From Lasiosphaeris hirsuta (Eukaryota > Ascomycota > Sordariomycetes > Sordariales > Lasiosphaeriaceae): a stretch of DNA of 64,000 bases. The notes beneath the pieces are model-generated. The model did no database searches. It was not told the DNA's origin and saw only the letters and a list, made by a program, of their open reading frames with translations. Below, one piece after another: positions 44,490 to 55,849 of this stretch. The stretch lies in NCBI GenBank assembly GCA_030549175.1, contig JAUKUA010000002.1, positions 5,766,001 through 5,830,000 of the forward strand, written 5' to 3'. A program made the translations under genes and the position numbers. Position 1 is the stretch's first letter. Every line of letters begins with the position of its first letter.

Positions 44490-46274
44490 ATGTCGATCGC
44501 GTCGAACAATACGCTCCCCATGGAGATCATGATCAAGATCTGCAAGCTCCTGTGCCCTCACTGTGCTGGGGAGGACGTCCTCCACATGGAGTCCTCTGCC
44601 TTTTTCGTCGACCGGCGCAGCCTCGCCAACGTCTGCCTGACGTCTTTGAAGTGGCGTACTGCGGCACTTCCCATCCACCACCACGTCTTTCAGAACAACC
44701 GGGGATGCCTGCCTCGCTTTGTGGAGCACCTGGCCGCCAAACCCAAGCTTGCTCTGGAGGTTCACGCTGTCCAGCTCCACGGAGCCGTTTACAATGAGCA
44801 GGTTGAGTATCCGAAAGAGATGATGAAGATGCTGTGTGCCATCATGGGATGTGACATCACGACCAAATCGAGCCTGGAAAGCAACTCCAACATGCTCATT
44901 GCCAGGTTTCGCGCTCTGCCGCCAGTTGATGGCTCTTTGTTGACTTCGGTAAGATATTCCCTTATTCCCTTGACTTGTCAACAGCTCCTTTCTCGAGCAC
45001 GGTCCTCCCCCTGAAGAACGCACAGCTCGTTTCCCTTACTTCCAACATTTGTCAACAGCCCCTTCTTCGCGCACGGGCCTCCCCCTGGAAAGAAAGACTT
45101 TGGCTGACCACACAACTCACAGGATAACTACGCACTGCTTCGAATGTGCGCCGTCGTCTTCTTCTTCCTGGCCAAGCGGATCGAGCAAGTCGGCATTTTC
45201 CACCACTGGCCGCTCCAGGCGTTTCAGCAACTTGCTGCTGCTCCCGACAACGTCGACGCCCGTGTCCCTTCGGCGAAGCGCCTCCGCTACCTGAACAAGC
45301 TGGCCTTTGAGAACCGCGGATTTCCGGGACATGGGCTTGCAAACCCGGTAGCCCGGCCCGCCGACCTGGCCAGCATCGGAGCCGTCTTGAACCTGGCCCC
45401 GAACGTTGCGGACCTTGAGACGAAGCGGATGGCAAACGGGCTCCTGACCGTGCCTCTGCGCCGGATCGACCTCGGCCACCTGACCAGCCTGGCCCTGACG
45501 AGCGCCACCATGACCGACAACGACCTGTTCCGAGTCTTCACCTTTGTGACTCCCGGCGTGCTCAAGAAGGTCACGTACACCTCGGGGCTCGGAGTCATTG
45601 CGGGCAAAGACGTCGCCGACTACCTCGTCTACACCCGCCACGCCGCCCACCTAACCCACCTCACCATCACAACGATGGACAACCGCTGCTACCGCACCGA
45701 CGGCCAAGGCAGCACGTGGCGCCATTTCCAGCGCGGCGGCGGCCTAAGCCCGGTCATCGACCAGCTTTCGGGCACCTTCCCGGCCCTCACCCACCTGACG
45801 CTCTCAGCCGAGAACGTCTGGTCGCCGAGCTTCCAGGCCGGCAACATGCACGAGCGGCCCGGCCGGCCGTACCTCCTGCTGTTATACCTCCCGCAAGGGA
45901 TCGAGGACGTCCAACTGGTGGACGTGCACGCGGCGCCGGTCGCCCAGCTGATGACGCTGGCTGACGGGGCCGGCGCCGAGGCCGTGTTCCTACCGCGCCT
46001 GCGGCGGTTCGCACTGGTGGGCGACGAGCGGGTGGCGGGGCTGAGCCCCCTGTCGCCCGTTGGGCCGGTCGACTATTTGTACGCGAGGGAGGAGGAGGAG
46101 GGCGAGGAGGACGAGGAGGGCGAGGAGGACGAGGAGGGCGAGGAGGGTGAGGTGGTGGATGTGGAGGAGGAACGGGTGAGGATGGGCCGGCTGCATGCGG
46201 CGGTGGTGGGCGAGTTTCGGGCGAGGGGGGTTGGGTACGACTTCGACGCCCCATACCTCTACTGGGAGGAGTAG
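44490..46274 (+). CDS. F-box-like / LRR-type protein, 536 aa
   Basis: F-box proteins recruit substrates to SCF ubiquitin ligases. Exon 1 (44490-44948) and exon 2 (45123-46274) are joined in phase 0 by a 174-bp GTAAGA...ACAG intron. The N-terminus NTLPMEIMIKICKLLCP fits the F-box start (LPxEIxxxI), followed by RRSLANVCLTSLKWRTAALP. The rest shows irregular leucine-rich spacing (LTHLTITTMD, LTHLTLSAENVW, FLPRLRRFALVG), as in fungal F-box/LRR proteins. Near the end a Glu/Asp/Gly tract from a 21-bp DNA repeat spans about 46087-46155. A function in substrate choice is inferred. The family call rests on the N-terminus and is moderate. Confidence 0.75.
44957..45096 (+). repeat. Direct duplication inside an intron
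   Basis: Two related copies of about 65-70 bases (44957-45017 and 45031-45096) share TTCCCTTA...TTGTCAACAGC(T/C)CC and CACGG(G)CCTCCCCCTG blocks. Each includes a CAACAG that could act as an acceptor. This makes the intron about three times longer than its neighbours. Confidence 0.8.
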
Positions 46275-47725
46275 CCGGTCCAGGGACCGGCTACTCCCCC
46301 CACCGGGGGGAAGGGGTGTTGGGGGAGCGCCAGGCGGTCTTCGGGAGGAAAAGCCCCCGGGGAGGAGGGGTGGGGAGAAGGAGGAGGGAGCGGGAGGGGG
46401 AGAGGGTTCAATTAAGTGGGAACTTTGCTGTAGCATCCTGTTTCTTTCCCAGAACCCACGAGATGCCCACGAGATATAGACATGGTATTGCTTTTAATGA
46501 AGCATATATGTGTTGTGGACAGTGGACTTCAAGTTACCATCCGGATGACATTCTCGCATAAAAGGGTGGTGTCCGATTGTTCGCTGTTGAAGCTGCGAAT
46601 GAGATTCATCAGGTTTTTGGAAGAGCGCGTAACTATGCACTGCAAGGCCAGCCTGCATGCTGACTGCCACCACTTGCAGCCTTGCAACCTTTCAACCCCG
46701 CCAAATCCTTCCACGCAACAACACAACAACGCAACAACGCAACGCATCGATTGCAACACCGTCAACACCGTCAAACCGCGGCACCTACACACACAGTAAA
46801 CTTCATTCACGATCACGATCACGATAACGGTAACTTATATAACGAAGATGCGGATAACGGCAATGACGAGGTAGACTCGACAGTCCTCAGCATAATTATG
46901 GTAATAATGCCGTCCAGCGCTCGTGCTAGCCGTGCCAGGGCCCGAGGTAATGTAGGGAGGGCCAGAGGCAGAGGCACGCGTGCCAGGACAGATGTTGCTC
47001 ATCCTGCTTAGGAATCACTGTAGAAATCATGTTGTGCTCCTCTGATGTCAACAATTTGACAACCGCTGGGCAGCTGAGTTGAGCTGCACAAGAGTGCAAA
47101 AAGATGACAAGCTCATATACTGACCATTATACTACGGAAGGTCCTTGAATGTTTGACATTCAGCGTAGAGGGAGGGTGTTGCGGATTGGACGCCGTAGAT
47201 TGAACAACAGTACTATCTGACCAGACGCCTACACCTGGCGGCTTTGATGAAGAAATGGGTCTGGAATCAGCCCTGATGGGGCTCAGCTGGTTCAAAGTGG
47301 GGAAAGGAAGGAATCGGGGCTGGGCTGAGGTGTGGATCGGAATGCGACTTCAGGTCTCCTTGGCGTTGACGACTGTGTGAAGTCTGCGAATAGCTTCCTT
47401 CAATGGTTGATTTGGTCGGTCCCCGCAAACATTGAAGCCGCGACATTGAGCCATCAAAATGAGATTTTGCAAAACCCCACAATCAAGATATGAAGGCTCC
47501 GAGTGGGGGCTTCTATAATTTGCGGGATGAGCTTGGTTGTTATATGAGCCTAAGCTAGGCCCGGCTGCCGTGTATATTACGCGGCAGATGAAAAACGCGC
47601 GGCTATTTAGGTTATTAACTACATCTTTATTCGCTACAATGTGAGTGCATTTATCTATCTCGAATACTCCTCCTCTCCTTGCAATGGCAAATCGGCAGCA
47701 TTCCGACTGAAACTGCACCTTGCTC
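46275..47725. other. Intergenic, about 1.45 kb
   Basis: This has a G-rich inverted-repeat-like stretch at 46270-46330 (CCGGTCCAGGGACCGG), CAACAACGC repeats near 46720-46745 and an Arg/Gly-coding stretch at 46910-46990. None forms a supportable gene. Confidence 0.5.
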
Positions 47726-48257
47726 ATGATGCTGTCGTCGCTCATCGCCCCATTCCTTTTCCTTGTCGGGGCCATCGCCGCCCCGACAGGAGAGGCGGAT
47801 AACTGCCCTACTCTCCCGATTTGGACAGTCACAGATTTCAAGAGCGTTGTCAACGACACTGTTGGCTCCGGCGGCAAGGCATCCTTCAAGCTCGCCAATG
47901 ATCTCAGCGGCACAAGCGATGAGTTGTCGTGTAACTTGCAGGTCAACTATCGTTGTATCATTACTGGAACCCCGAGCGACACCAACCTAACCGTCTATGT
48001 TGGCGTCCGCGCGGGCTCGCTAGCCCTTGTTCTCGATAAAGTGTTTGAGTGCCCGGGGAGGACAGCGTAGGTTTTTAACCTGGTGAGAGCGACAGCCACT
48101 TCGCTGACATGACAGCAGACCGCTTCACGTTATTGGAAATCGCGACATTGACTTGAACTGCATGTGGACTGAGCACGGGGGTGTGGTTACGTGCTTATTA
48201 GATGCGGAGAAGAGCACTATCACAAGTGAGGAGGTCGAATTGGCGCCGGGGAGGTGA
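47726..48257 (+). CDS. Small secreted cysteine-containing protein, 159 aa (AA1-like?)
   Basis: Two exons, 47726-48066 and 48119-48257, flank a 52-bp GTAGGT...GCAG intron with a GCTGACAT branch site. Two adjacent ATGs (47726, 47729) open a signal peptide (MLSSLIAPFLFLVGAIAA) before PTGEADNC. The mature part has six Cys and a beta-rich pattern: WTVTDFKSVV, a GGKASFKLANDLSG segment, LNCMWTEHGGVVTC. The order WTVxDF, Ser/Gly-rich strands, C..L late in the chain recalls AA1-like (Alt a 1-like) secreted proteins of ascomycetes. That link is tentative. Extracellular location is well supported. Activity is unknown. Confidence 0.78.
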
Positions 48258-48568
48258 GCTGGACTGGTGATACAATTTTCCAAGAACCATAGAAGGCAGC
48301 TTGAAGCGATTTCTCGTCGACTTCTACGCTCTCCAAGCTACCTACCTACCTACCCACTCCTCAGATAGACAATAAAGATGAAGACCAACCCATCCCCATA
48401 CCACCCACATATCCGACTTGCGCGACCATCAAAAACCTAAGGGAAAGGAAGAGCACCACCACGGCAGTTTCGAGATCGAAGAGATGCTACGTTTGTGGGA
48501 ATGCTGGGATGAGGCCCAACACATCGATTACAGCAAATCAAGTCACAATCTAGGCATCACAAGTATCT
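48258..48568. other. Intergenic
   Basis: This has a CTACCTACCTACCTACCC run near 48341-48357 and no gene. Confidence 0.55.
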
Positions 48569-48985
48569 GTGGTCAACCACCTCTCTCCCATGAGCTCGGA
48601 GAATAATAGCCTTGCCGCCATGGCCAAACTGCTACTTGGCGGCGGTATCGATGCAGCGGTCGCAAACAACAAACAGCGCACGCCATTGATCGCTGCTTCG
48701 GCCAGGGGCCATTTTGACGTGGTTCAACTACTTCTCGCAGTCGACAAGATCGACATAAACGCAAAGGACGCCGAAAGCACCCGGACGTCGCTGAGTTGGG
48801 CAGCCGAGAGAGGGCACACCACCGTTGTCCGGCTACTCCTTGAAAAGGGTGTCGAGTATAAATCAGCCTTATACAAGGCAGTGATAGTGCGGTCTAGGTA
48901 TAGAATTTTAGTGATTAACTATGACATAGTCATTCTCCAGAGAAACGAAATATATAACAACCATCTACGAAAAGGAGGTGGGTGA
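48569..48985 (+). pseudogene. Ankyrin-repeat fragment
   Basis: About three ankyrin units are readable: AKLLLGGGIDAAV, then QRTPLIAASARGHFDVVQLL, then LSWAAERGHTTVVRLLLEKG. The frame then runs into unrelated sequence and a TGA. There is no proper ATG near the front (GTG only), no upstream domain and no start of a complete protein, so this is a fragment of a larger HET-ankyrin or NLR-ankyrin gene. It points toward the HET-ankyrin gene on the opposite strand, with only 16 bases between their ends. Confidence 0.7.
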
Positions 48986-49001
48986 GGAGGAGGCTAAGCA
49001 A

Positions 49002-51085
49002 TTATAAACAACCACCAACATGTGATTTCAGCCGTACAACCGCCTCGTGGCCGTTTGCGGCAGCTAACCATAGCGGTGTCCGGCCGTAACAATCCGTCGC
49101 TTCGATATTGGCGCCTTTGTCGGCCAGCAGCCATACAACCGCCTCGTAGCCGTTCTCAGCAGCCCACAATAGCAATGCTCGGCTGAGATTACCCCTCGCT
49201 TCAATAGTGGTGTCCTTGTCAACTAGGAGCCGTACAACTGCCTCATGGCCGTTCCTTGTAGCCCATGACAGCATCTCCTCAGTCCGCTCCCCTCCTTCCA
49301 CCTCAATGCGGGCACTGTTGTCGATAACTGGAGTATCCAGTATCCACCGAATCTTCTCATCCGTCTCTCTCCAGAAGCCATGGTGACCTGAGCAAGTCGT
49401 ATCCACGATTCTTGATGCCATTCCAGCCTCGTAGCTTTCTATGGCTCTCTGGAAATTCTTTACCCCCTCTTCAAATCTTCCCATCCTGGTCAGCAACATT
49501 CCCATTTTCCATAATCTGGCCGACTTGTCTAGATTATGCAGGCACTGACACGCTACCATAGGACACGTAGGTACCCCTCGACTCGCCATGAAGCTCCCAT
49601 AATCTTCCCCGCTGTGCCACTTAGTTTGAGATTTATTCCAGTCCCACAGAAGTAACAGATTATCTAGAAATGCTATGATAGAAGCTACCCGCTTTTTTAG
49701 ACTGTCCGCTGGGGGAACGGCGATCCTGATGATAGTTGAAACACATTCGTACAATCTGATGATTGTAGGCGTTCGTGCTCCTTGCAGGAGACAAATAACA
49801 TCTCCGTTTTTGACAGCTTTTGCTGAGGCCTGGAAGCTAAAACTGGTCTCTTTTTCGTTGGAATGGTTCAGCCCGTCTTTCCAAATAATCCGCACATACT
49901 GCTTGTCATGTTGCGTAGTACGATTGCTCTGTCCTTGGTCCCGATTTGTATCCTCTCCAGCTGAGGATATTTTGCCGAGGATGTAGCCCTTGGCCTCGAT
50001 CACCACTGCCGCCTCTGCGCCATCCCCGGTACTGACGCTGACGGAGATATTCTTGGAAAGGCAAAAGTGAACAAGTGTCCGAAGGACGTCTCCCCATGCC
50101 ACCTTGTAATTCGCTTCTAGCCCTGCCGCATGAGGGTTGTCGTCACTCATGCCGAGTAAGGCATAGACCTTATCGTAACAGACAGTGGCCTTGTGGGCGT
50201 GGTACATGTCCACCAGCTCTCCTAGAGGGTGTATCTATATGGAAAACCTCTCTTGTGGGCTGGTCTTGTCATTTCCTTCGTATCGAGGCCGAAATACTGC
50301 ATCTTGAACCAGGTAGACAATCGGCGGAATCAGACCCTGCAGGTGGAGGTACTTTTGGTAGGATAGTTGTAATGCATCGAGGCCTGCGCAAAACGCATAC
50401 CCGTCAATCACCGTGGGGCCACACATGATAAGAATATGTCGAGCGGCAGCAACCTCTTGAAGAACCTAGCCGATTTTCTTAGCAAAACTCTTGATCTTTT
50501 ACCATCCCGACCTGCTATATATACCCAGATACGCTGGAACCATGGCTGCTCGAGGAGGTTAATGACCGCCTGCTCACTTGCTTGTGCGCCTCGTTCAGTT
50601 GCTTGTTCAGTTGCTTGCGTGCTAACTTCGGTTGCTGCACGTTGCCGGCCTGCTCTACGTATATGATCGAGAGCTTGCTTGCTGGTAGCTGTCGCTACTC
50701 CGAGCCAGACAATTACGCGGCTCGCTTTGGCGTAGATCTTGGCCATGGACTGGACTTGGTACCCCTTCTCGGTTGGATCTTTCTGGTTGATACAGATGGC
50801 ATCTACCCAGATAACCCGTTCAATAAGGCGATCTCGGAGGCAAAGTAGGAGCGCGTGAAGGTTTTCTTCAACTTCGCATTCAAAGCCATTGACGCGGATG
50901 CACTGGAGTTTATCCCGAGAGCCCCATACATAGGATATGGCCTCAAAGAGATGGGTGGTTTCAGATTCTAACAGATGATAGGGGAAGAGAGTGCATTCAA
51001 TGTGGGAATCCTGGTCTGGACACAGGAGAAGCCGGAGCAAGCGTATGCTGCCCGCAGGCAAAGGGGGCCCATGGTATAGAGACAT
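49002..51085 (-). pseudogene. HET-domain protein with ankyrin repeats, one in-frame TAG
   Basis: HET proteins act in heterokaryon incompatibility, where recognition of non-self triggers cell death. Exon 1 is 51085-50525. A 59-bp GTATAT...CTAG intron joins it to exon 2 (50465-49002). The HET domain shows FEAISYVWGS, VIWVDAICINQKD, SMAKIYAKASRVIVWLG and, after the intron, WVLQEVAAA and HKATVCYDKVYALLGMSDDN. C-terminal ankyrin units begin with ARIEVEGGERTEEMLSWATR and stop abruptly after three repeats. One TAG (50235-50237) interrupts the frame between ERFSI and IHPLGELVDMY, a stretch that is normally continuous in this family. No splice alternative removes it. The locus is therefore a nonsense allele or young pseudogene, also truncated at its 3' end. 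Confidence 0.83.
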
Positions 51086-51893
51086 GGTAGTGGCGTAGAA
51101 TACTTAACCGGCGTTGAAGTTGGTGAATGCCAAGGTGAGTAGTGGAACGACTCTTAGGTTCGCTAGATCTGCAGGAACAAACAATCAGTAGCTGAAGCTG
51201 AGAGAGCTAGCTATATTTGATGAGAGTTACGTACCGCTTATTATGAGTCTCGGAAAGTTCGATCCGAGGTGTTGAAGCTCAAACGTCGCTGTTGCTGTTG
51301 TGTTGTCCGCCAGGCCAAGGAGTTTTGATGCCCGTACCTAACCCCGCACCTTGGGCCTTGATTGCGCTGGTGCCTAGACGGCTGGCGCCGCCTGCGTACA
51401 CTCTCTCGAAACATTGTGATTGCCAGTGATGAGCTAAGTGCGCGTCAAAGAACATGTCTCTTTCACAGCGTGAATTTAAAGGGTTCAAGAACATCTCTTT
51501 GCTGTCCTTGCGGAAGAAGGCGAAAGGAGAAATGCCAAACTTAACTGGTGGGAATACCTGTGCATTTAGGCGGTACACCCCTGTTTGTACTCTAACGTGT
51601 CGCTGTACTGTGTGACAGCTCACGGAAGCATTGCACCGCCTGATTTACCTAGCGCTACTCAAGGTTATACCTGCTGACGCAAGTATAAACGGCCCAAAAT
51701 GTCAGTCATATTTGACGCTTCATTGTATTTTTCATGTTCCTAAAGTACAGCCGATCCGTGTCCAAACTCTTCAAAAGAGTACAAAAGCGGACGCCGATTC
51801 CGCCCCTAGCTGTAAGACTTAGGTTACTCTTGTCGCTACTATTACACACAATGCTCAAAATAATCGCTTATTCCATCTCCCTCATGTCCCCTC
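51086..51893. other. Intergenic between HET-ankyrin and kinase loci
   Basis: This is the 5' flank of the HET gene and 3' flank of the kinase locus. No gene was seen. Confidence 0.55.
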
Positions 51894-53538
51894 TCAATCG
51901 TGGCTATGGGTCAGGTGACGGTAGTCAAACCCCGAATCTTCCAAGAGCCCCTGAATCTTCGATAGCCCCTGGTTATCCCCTTCTATCGTCTCCTTGAGCG
52001 CCGGATAAATATATCCGGGAGTAAACCCGCCTCCAAAGTCAATAAGATGCGGCTCAAGCGAACGGGTGTTGATGAGCACATTCCACGGCTTCGCGTCGCC
52101 CCAGACAACACCAATCTTATGCAACACAGCCAATGTTTCGGAAATCTGCTTGCTCCATTCCATGCGCTGGTCTTTGGTAATCCGGCAGGTGGTGACGAGG
52201 GGCAGCATGCCCAGGTTGGGCGGCCAGTCAAATATCCGCAGCTCTGCAGGCACTGTCTCACTGTCATCCCGGGGGTAAACGTGATAGTCGTGGGGGATCT
52301 AACCCTCGAGGATCCCGATTATCGTGCCGCTATCTGGCGCGCGAATGAAGCCAGCGAGCCGCGCAACCTGACGGAGACTACGTATTTCGGCCCATTGCAG
52401 GGTGGACTTGTTCGAGTTGAAGTCGCGGATTGCCATTGCGACACGAGAGATACAATCGAGCTCGCGCTGTACGGCGGCGAGACTTCCCTCCCGATCACTC
52501 CTCATTATCTTGGCACAATACTCAAAGTCGTCGTACTAGACGTGTGCGATGAGGGCCTGCGACTGGGTGTTGTTGGTGAGACATCGTGAAGTTATTGTAT
52601 CAATCAACTTGATACTGGAAATAGAGATGGTGGGGAACCACGCTCGGTCTCCCTCTGTCACGTTGAGGCCGTAAAAGGGGTTCGGGAGACACTTGATAGG
52701 CCCTAGCTGAGGCTCAATAGTGTATTTCCCAGCCAAGTCAAATCCAAATCGGTGGAGCTCAGGGAAGGCGACATTGAAAAGATCGGTCTTGCTGGTTTGC
52801 GCTGCTGGGGAGGCTAGGATGCGGCCCAGCATCTCCCTGCAGCCGTCCACCGCCAGCATGCGACTAATGGCGGCTTGCCCGATTTCCCCAATGAGCGGAT
52901 ATGTCCTGCGCCTCGCAGCCCTTTTGACCATATTTGAGATGGTATGTTCCTGGATGTCGAATCGTATTCTCACGCCGCGGTAGCGATACTCGACAATGAC
53001 TCTGGTGTCCTGATAATCGTTCCAAGGATAACCATCCAAGGGCCACACCTCTTGCACAGGCGCCTCTCCCAGGATCTCAATCTAGGAGTCGAGGATTCGG
53101 TTGGTATCTTGGGGCCTCGCGGCAGCGGCGTCGCCAGCACCGCGCTCATCAGAGATGTTCACGTCCTCCTCGGTGCTGAGAGCCAGCGCGGCGGCAAAAG
53201 TACCAGTATCTGCTTGAGGGGCTGGCGCAGCAGGAGGGGGCAGCGGCTGCATCCCAAGATTCGCAAGCGGCGGCGGCGGCGGAAGGTCCGCGGGAATGCC
53301 CTAATTCGATGATTAGCACGTAGCTCTCCCATGGAGAATCTTACTCGGTGTGTTGGTGATGACGCACATTCAAAAGGTAGTCGATGGCACGCTCAGGGAT
53401 GTAAAACGCAGCGCGCATCGCCTTGTCGATCTCCGCCCGCTCGAAGCCCATGGCCTCCATGAGCGCATGGGCGGGGTTGGGTTGGGCCTCGACATCCTGG
53501 GAGCTCTGTAGCGGATTGGCTTGCGCGCCGCTGTCCAT
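51894..53538 (-). pseudogene. UBA-domain/kinase-like gene with three in-frame TAGs
   Basis: Exon 1 starts at ATG 53538 and ends at 53368. A 67-bp GTGCGT...TTAG intron with a GTGCTAATC branch site leads into exon 2 (53300-51894), all in one frame. Exon 1 encodes a UBA domain very like the first UBA of Rad23 (PAHALMEAMGFERAEIDKAM, then YLLN/GIPADL), then a Pro/Ala linker. Exon 2 continues into a fungal kinase-like region: SQALIAHV, EYCAKIMRSDREGSL, then VVWGDAKPWNVLIN (catalytic loop Asp and Asn) and LIDFGGG (DFG). TAG codons interrupt at 53082-53084, 52536-52538 and 52299-52301. At the last, a Trp codon is the natural reading (TGG to TAG). It encodes no intact kinase. Whether the UBA-kinase join is ancestral or a chance fusion is open. 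Confidence 0.78.
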
Positions 53539-54114
53539 AGTGGGAATGCGGAATAACTTCAATTCAGTGAGGTAGGCAGGGCGTGGTGACGATTCTGGGC
53601 TTGCAGTGGGTCGAAACTTGGTGCCAGTGGGTGACGTTGACTCTCCAAAGTCCCGCTTCAGACAGATTCCTCTGCAAAAGCTTGGAAATGTTCAGAGGGA
53701 AAGGCCAGCGCACCCAGGCATACCAAGGCGGCATCTGTCCTTCGCCCCTTCTAAAATCAAAACATACCTGAAGGAAGGGGAGGTGCCCCGAGCCGTTTTG
53801 CGTGTCTCAGGTCGTATTTTAATATTCCAGAGGTAATTGTCTCGCAGATTCCAGAGGGTGCCTGTATTTTGTTGATTATTTTCCATCAGAGAGCACGCCA
53901 GTGTTATATTGGCCTCCGCGTTCTGTGGTCATGGGCTTGGGCGGATGGAAACAAAACGAAGGACCCCTCTGCAACACCCAGCCCGACAAGCTTCGGCGAA
54001 AGATGCTCCCACCAATGTGGTCAGTGAGGTAGTACTGCACCAAGAGAGTAAGTCGTTTGACCCCGAGCCACCAAGACTCCTCCCATCTTGAAACAGCTGG
54101 CAACATCCTCCAGA
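53539..54114. other. Intergenic
   Basis: No gene was seen. Confidence 0.55.
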
Positions 54115-54682
54115 ATGAAACTCCTCCTTTGGCACATCGTCACATCCTTCCTCACCATCGCAGCCCTGGCCACCGCCTTCCCCGACATCAACTCTAACAA
54201 CTCCAAAAAAAAAAAAAAAAAATGCACACGCTCGGGGCAGCGCCTTCCTCAGAAAAGTCACCCTAGCCACCGCTGACGAGGATACACTCAAGTTCGCCGC
54301 CGAGCTACTGCGCTACGTCAATACCATCGACACCCTCTGGTGCAAGATGGAGAAGATAGCTGACGAGGATCTGCACCCGGAGTAGCTGGACAAGACACTG
54401 GACATGATCCGGAGGGCTGAGCGGTGAACAGGCCAAAAGCTCCCCCGCGCCTCCCAGCTGGTCGCCGAGGCGCGCAGCGACATCGCCGACATTGAGTCAT
54501 TGATGGGCAAGATGCGCCGGGGGCTGGGCCGCGATAGGCCTGAGCGGGAGAGGAAGCTTGATATTTGCGTTGACACTGTCGTTTCTGTGGTGTCCCGTGA
54601 GATCAAGGGCACTCTGACCGAGGAGGAATACAAGGTGTTGGAGGACTTTTGTGACGAGGTTTTGAGGTTTGGGGTGGAGTGA
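54115..54682 (+). pseudogene. Secreted-protein pseudogene with A18 frameshift and two stops
   Basis: The ATG at 54115 opens a good signal peptide (KLLLWHIVTSFLTIAALATA) followed by FPDIN. After 18 consecutive A (54205-54222) the coding frame continues one register away: FLRKVTLATADEDTLKFAAE, a helical, charged sequence ending in LRFGVE and TGA at 54682. Within that frame are TAG (54383-54385) and TGA (54425-54427), compatible with single C-to-T changes of CAG and CGA. I do not recognise the family. The mature part looks helical (Glu/Asp/Lys/Leu rich), like secreted proteins described as hydrophobic-surface or cell-wall proteins, but this is weak. Confidence 0.72.
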
Positions 54683-55849
54683 TGTTGGAATGCGGGACAT
54701 GGCATGGCATCATCGAAGTGGGGTTACAATGTTTTGGCTCCTGCCGTTTTGGGAAATTGCCTGGTAAGTCGCGCCTGCCATAACTTTGAGATGGGGTCCA
54801 AGTATTGGATACAGTTCACAGCGCCGTTTGCTGCTGCTTCTCAACCTGTCCCAGGGTCAACGCATTCGATCCCGACACCCCCCGGTGTCAAGATGGTCAA
54901 CATACACCTGGTGCACTTGGCGTATTTGATAGTGTACTCCTCCGTCTACCTCGAAATTGCAGACCGGAGAAAATGACAATCAGGTGTGCTGCAGATGACG
55001 TCTCACGTCATACGAGCCCCTACCCACGAGAGGAAGCGAGAACTGACACTTTGACAGAGATAGATCCCGGTGAGCGGAGGGGCGCAGGCAAGCGAGAGTT
55101 TGCTGTCGAGTTGACATCCCAAAATTAGCAGCACCAAGATTTGATGGATGTCTAATGCGGAGAAGGTGCCGATGGGTGTCTGCGATTCGGGAAGGAATCC
55201 AGCCCGGCGGCCATATGTGACCCTCTGCTGCGCTGGAGGACACAACGGTACGCAACCAGTCGCGTGCGCTTGCTCGCGTCAGGATGGCGGGCGGCAGGTA
55301 TGTGTATACTGTTTTGCGATTTGAGAGCAGAACCGGGCCGCAAGCAAGTCACCGATCACTGACTGTCCCACTCGACCTTGAAATCTCGGGCTGGAAGGGA
55401 AGAGGCAGCTGCGCAACACCGCACTGCTGCATTGGGGTGTTGCTTCTCCCTTCAATTGCAGATGCCACCACCGACTGGCAGAATGGAAATTGCCAACGGC
55501 TGTGGCGGCCAGGGGTCAGATCCCCTTGGCCCGTGCATCCGAATTCAGGGGCACACGTGAACTACGAAGAGTAGTGTGGCGCACGGACCAGGCCATCGAC
55601 CAGTGAACCCCGCCTCCGCGCGATCGCGATAGCGATTGTTGACTTTGGGGGCGCGATTGATCGACGGCATCATCATTTCGGCAGCGCACCCACGCCCGCA
55701 GACACCAAACCCGCGTCGCCCGCAACGACCAAAACGATCAGGGACGGCAGCACGTCATCTCAGAGACAGTTCCAGCCGAGATCCGATCTCAGACCTTTCC
55801 CCACCGGATGTCAATCTCGGACGTCTCATTCATCCTCAAAAATAGCAAA
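54683..55849. other. Intergenic, about 1.2 kb
   Basis: This lies between the accessory island and the core gene SPC19. No gene was seen. Confidence 0.55.

Noticed and set aside
3761..54427. Alternative genetic code with TAG or TGA as sense
   Set aside because: Intact genes here end normally in TAG, TAA and TGA, so reassignment is not supported. Individual mutations are the better reading.
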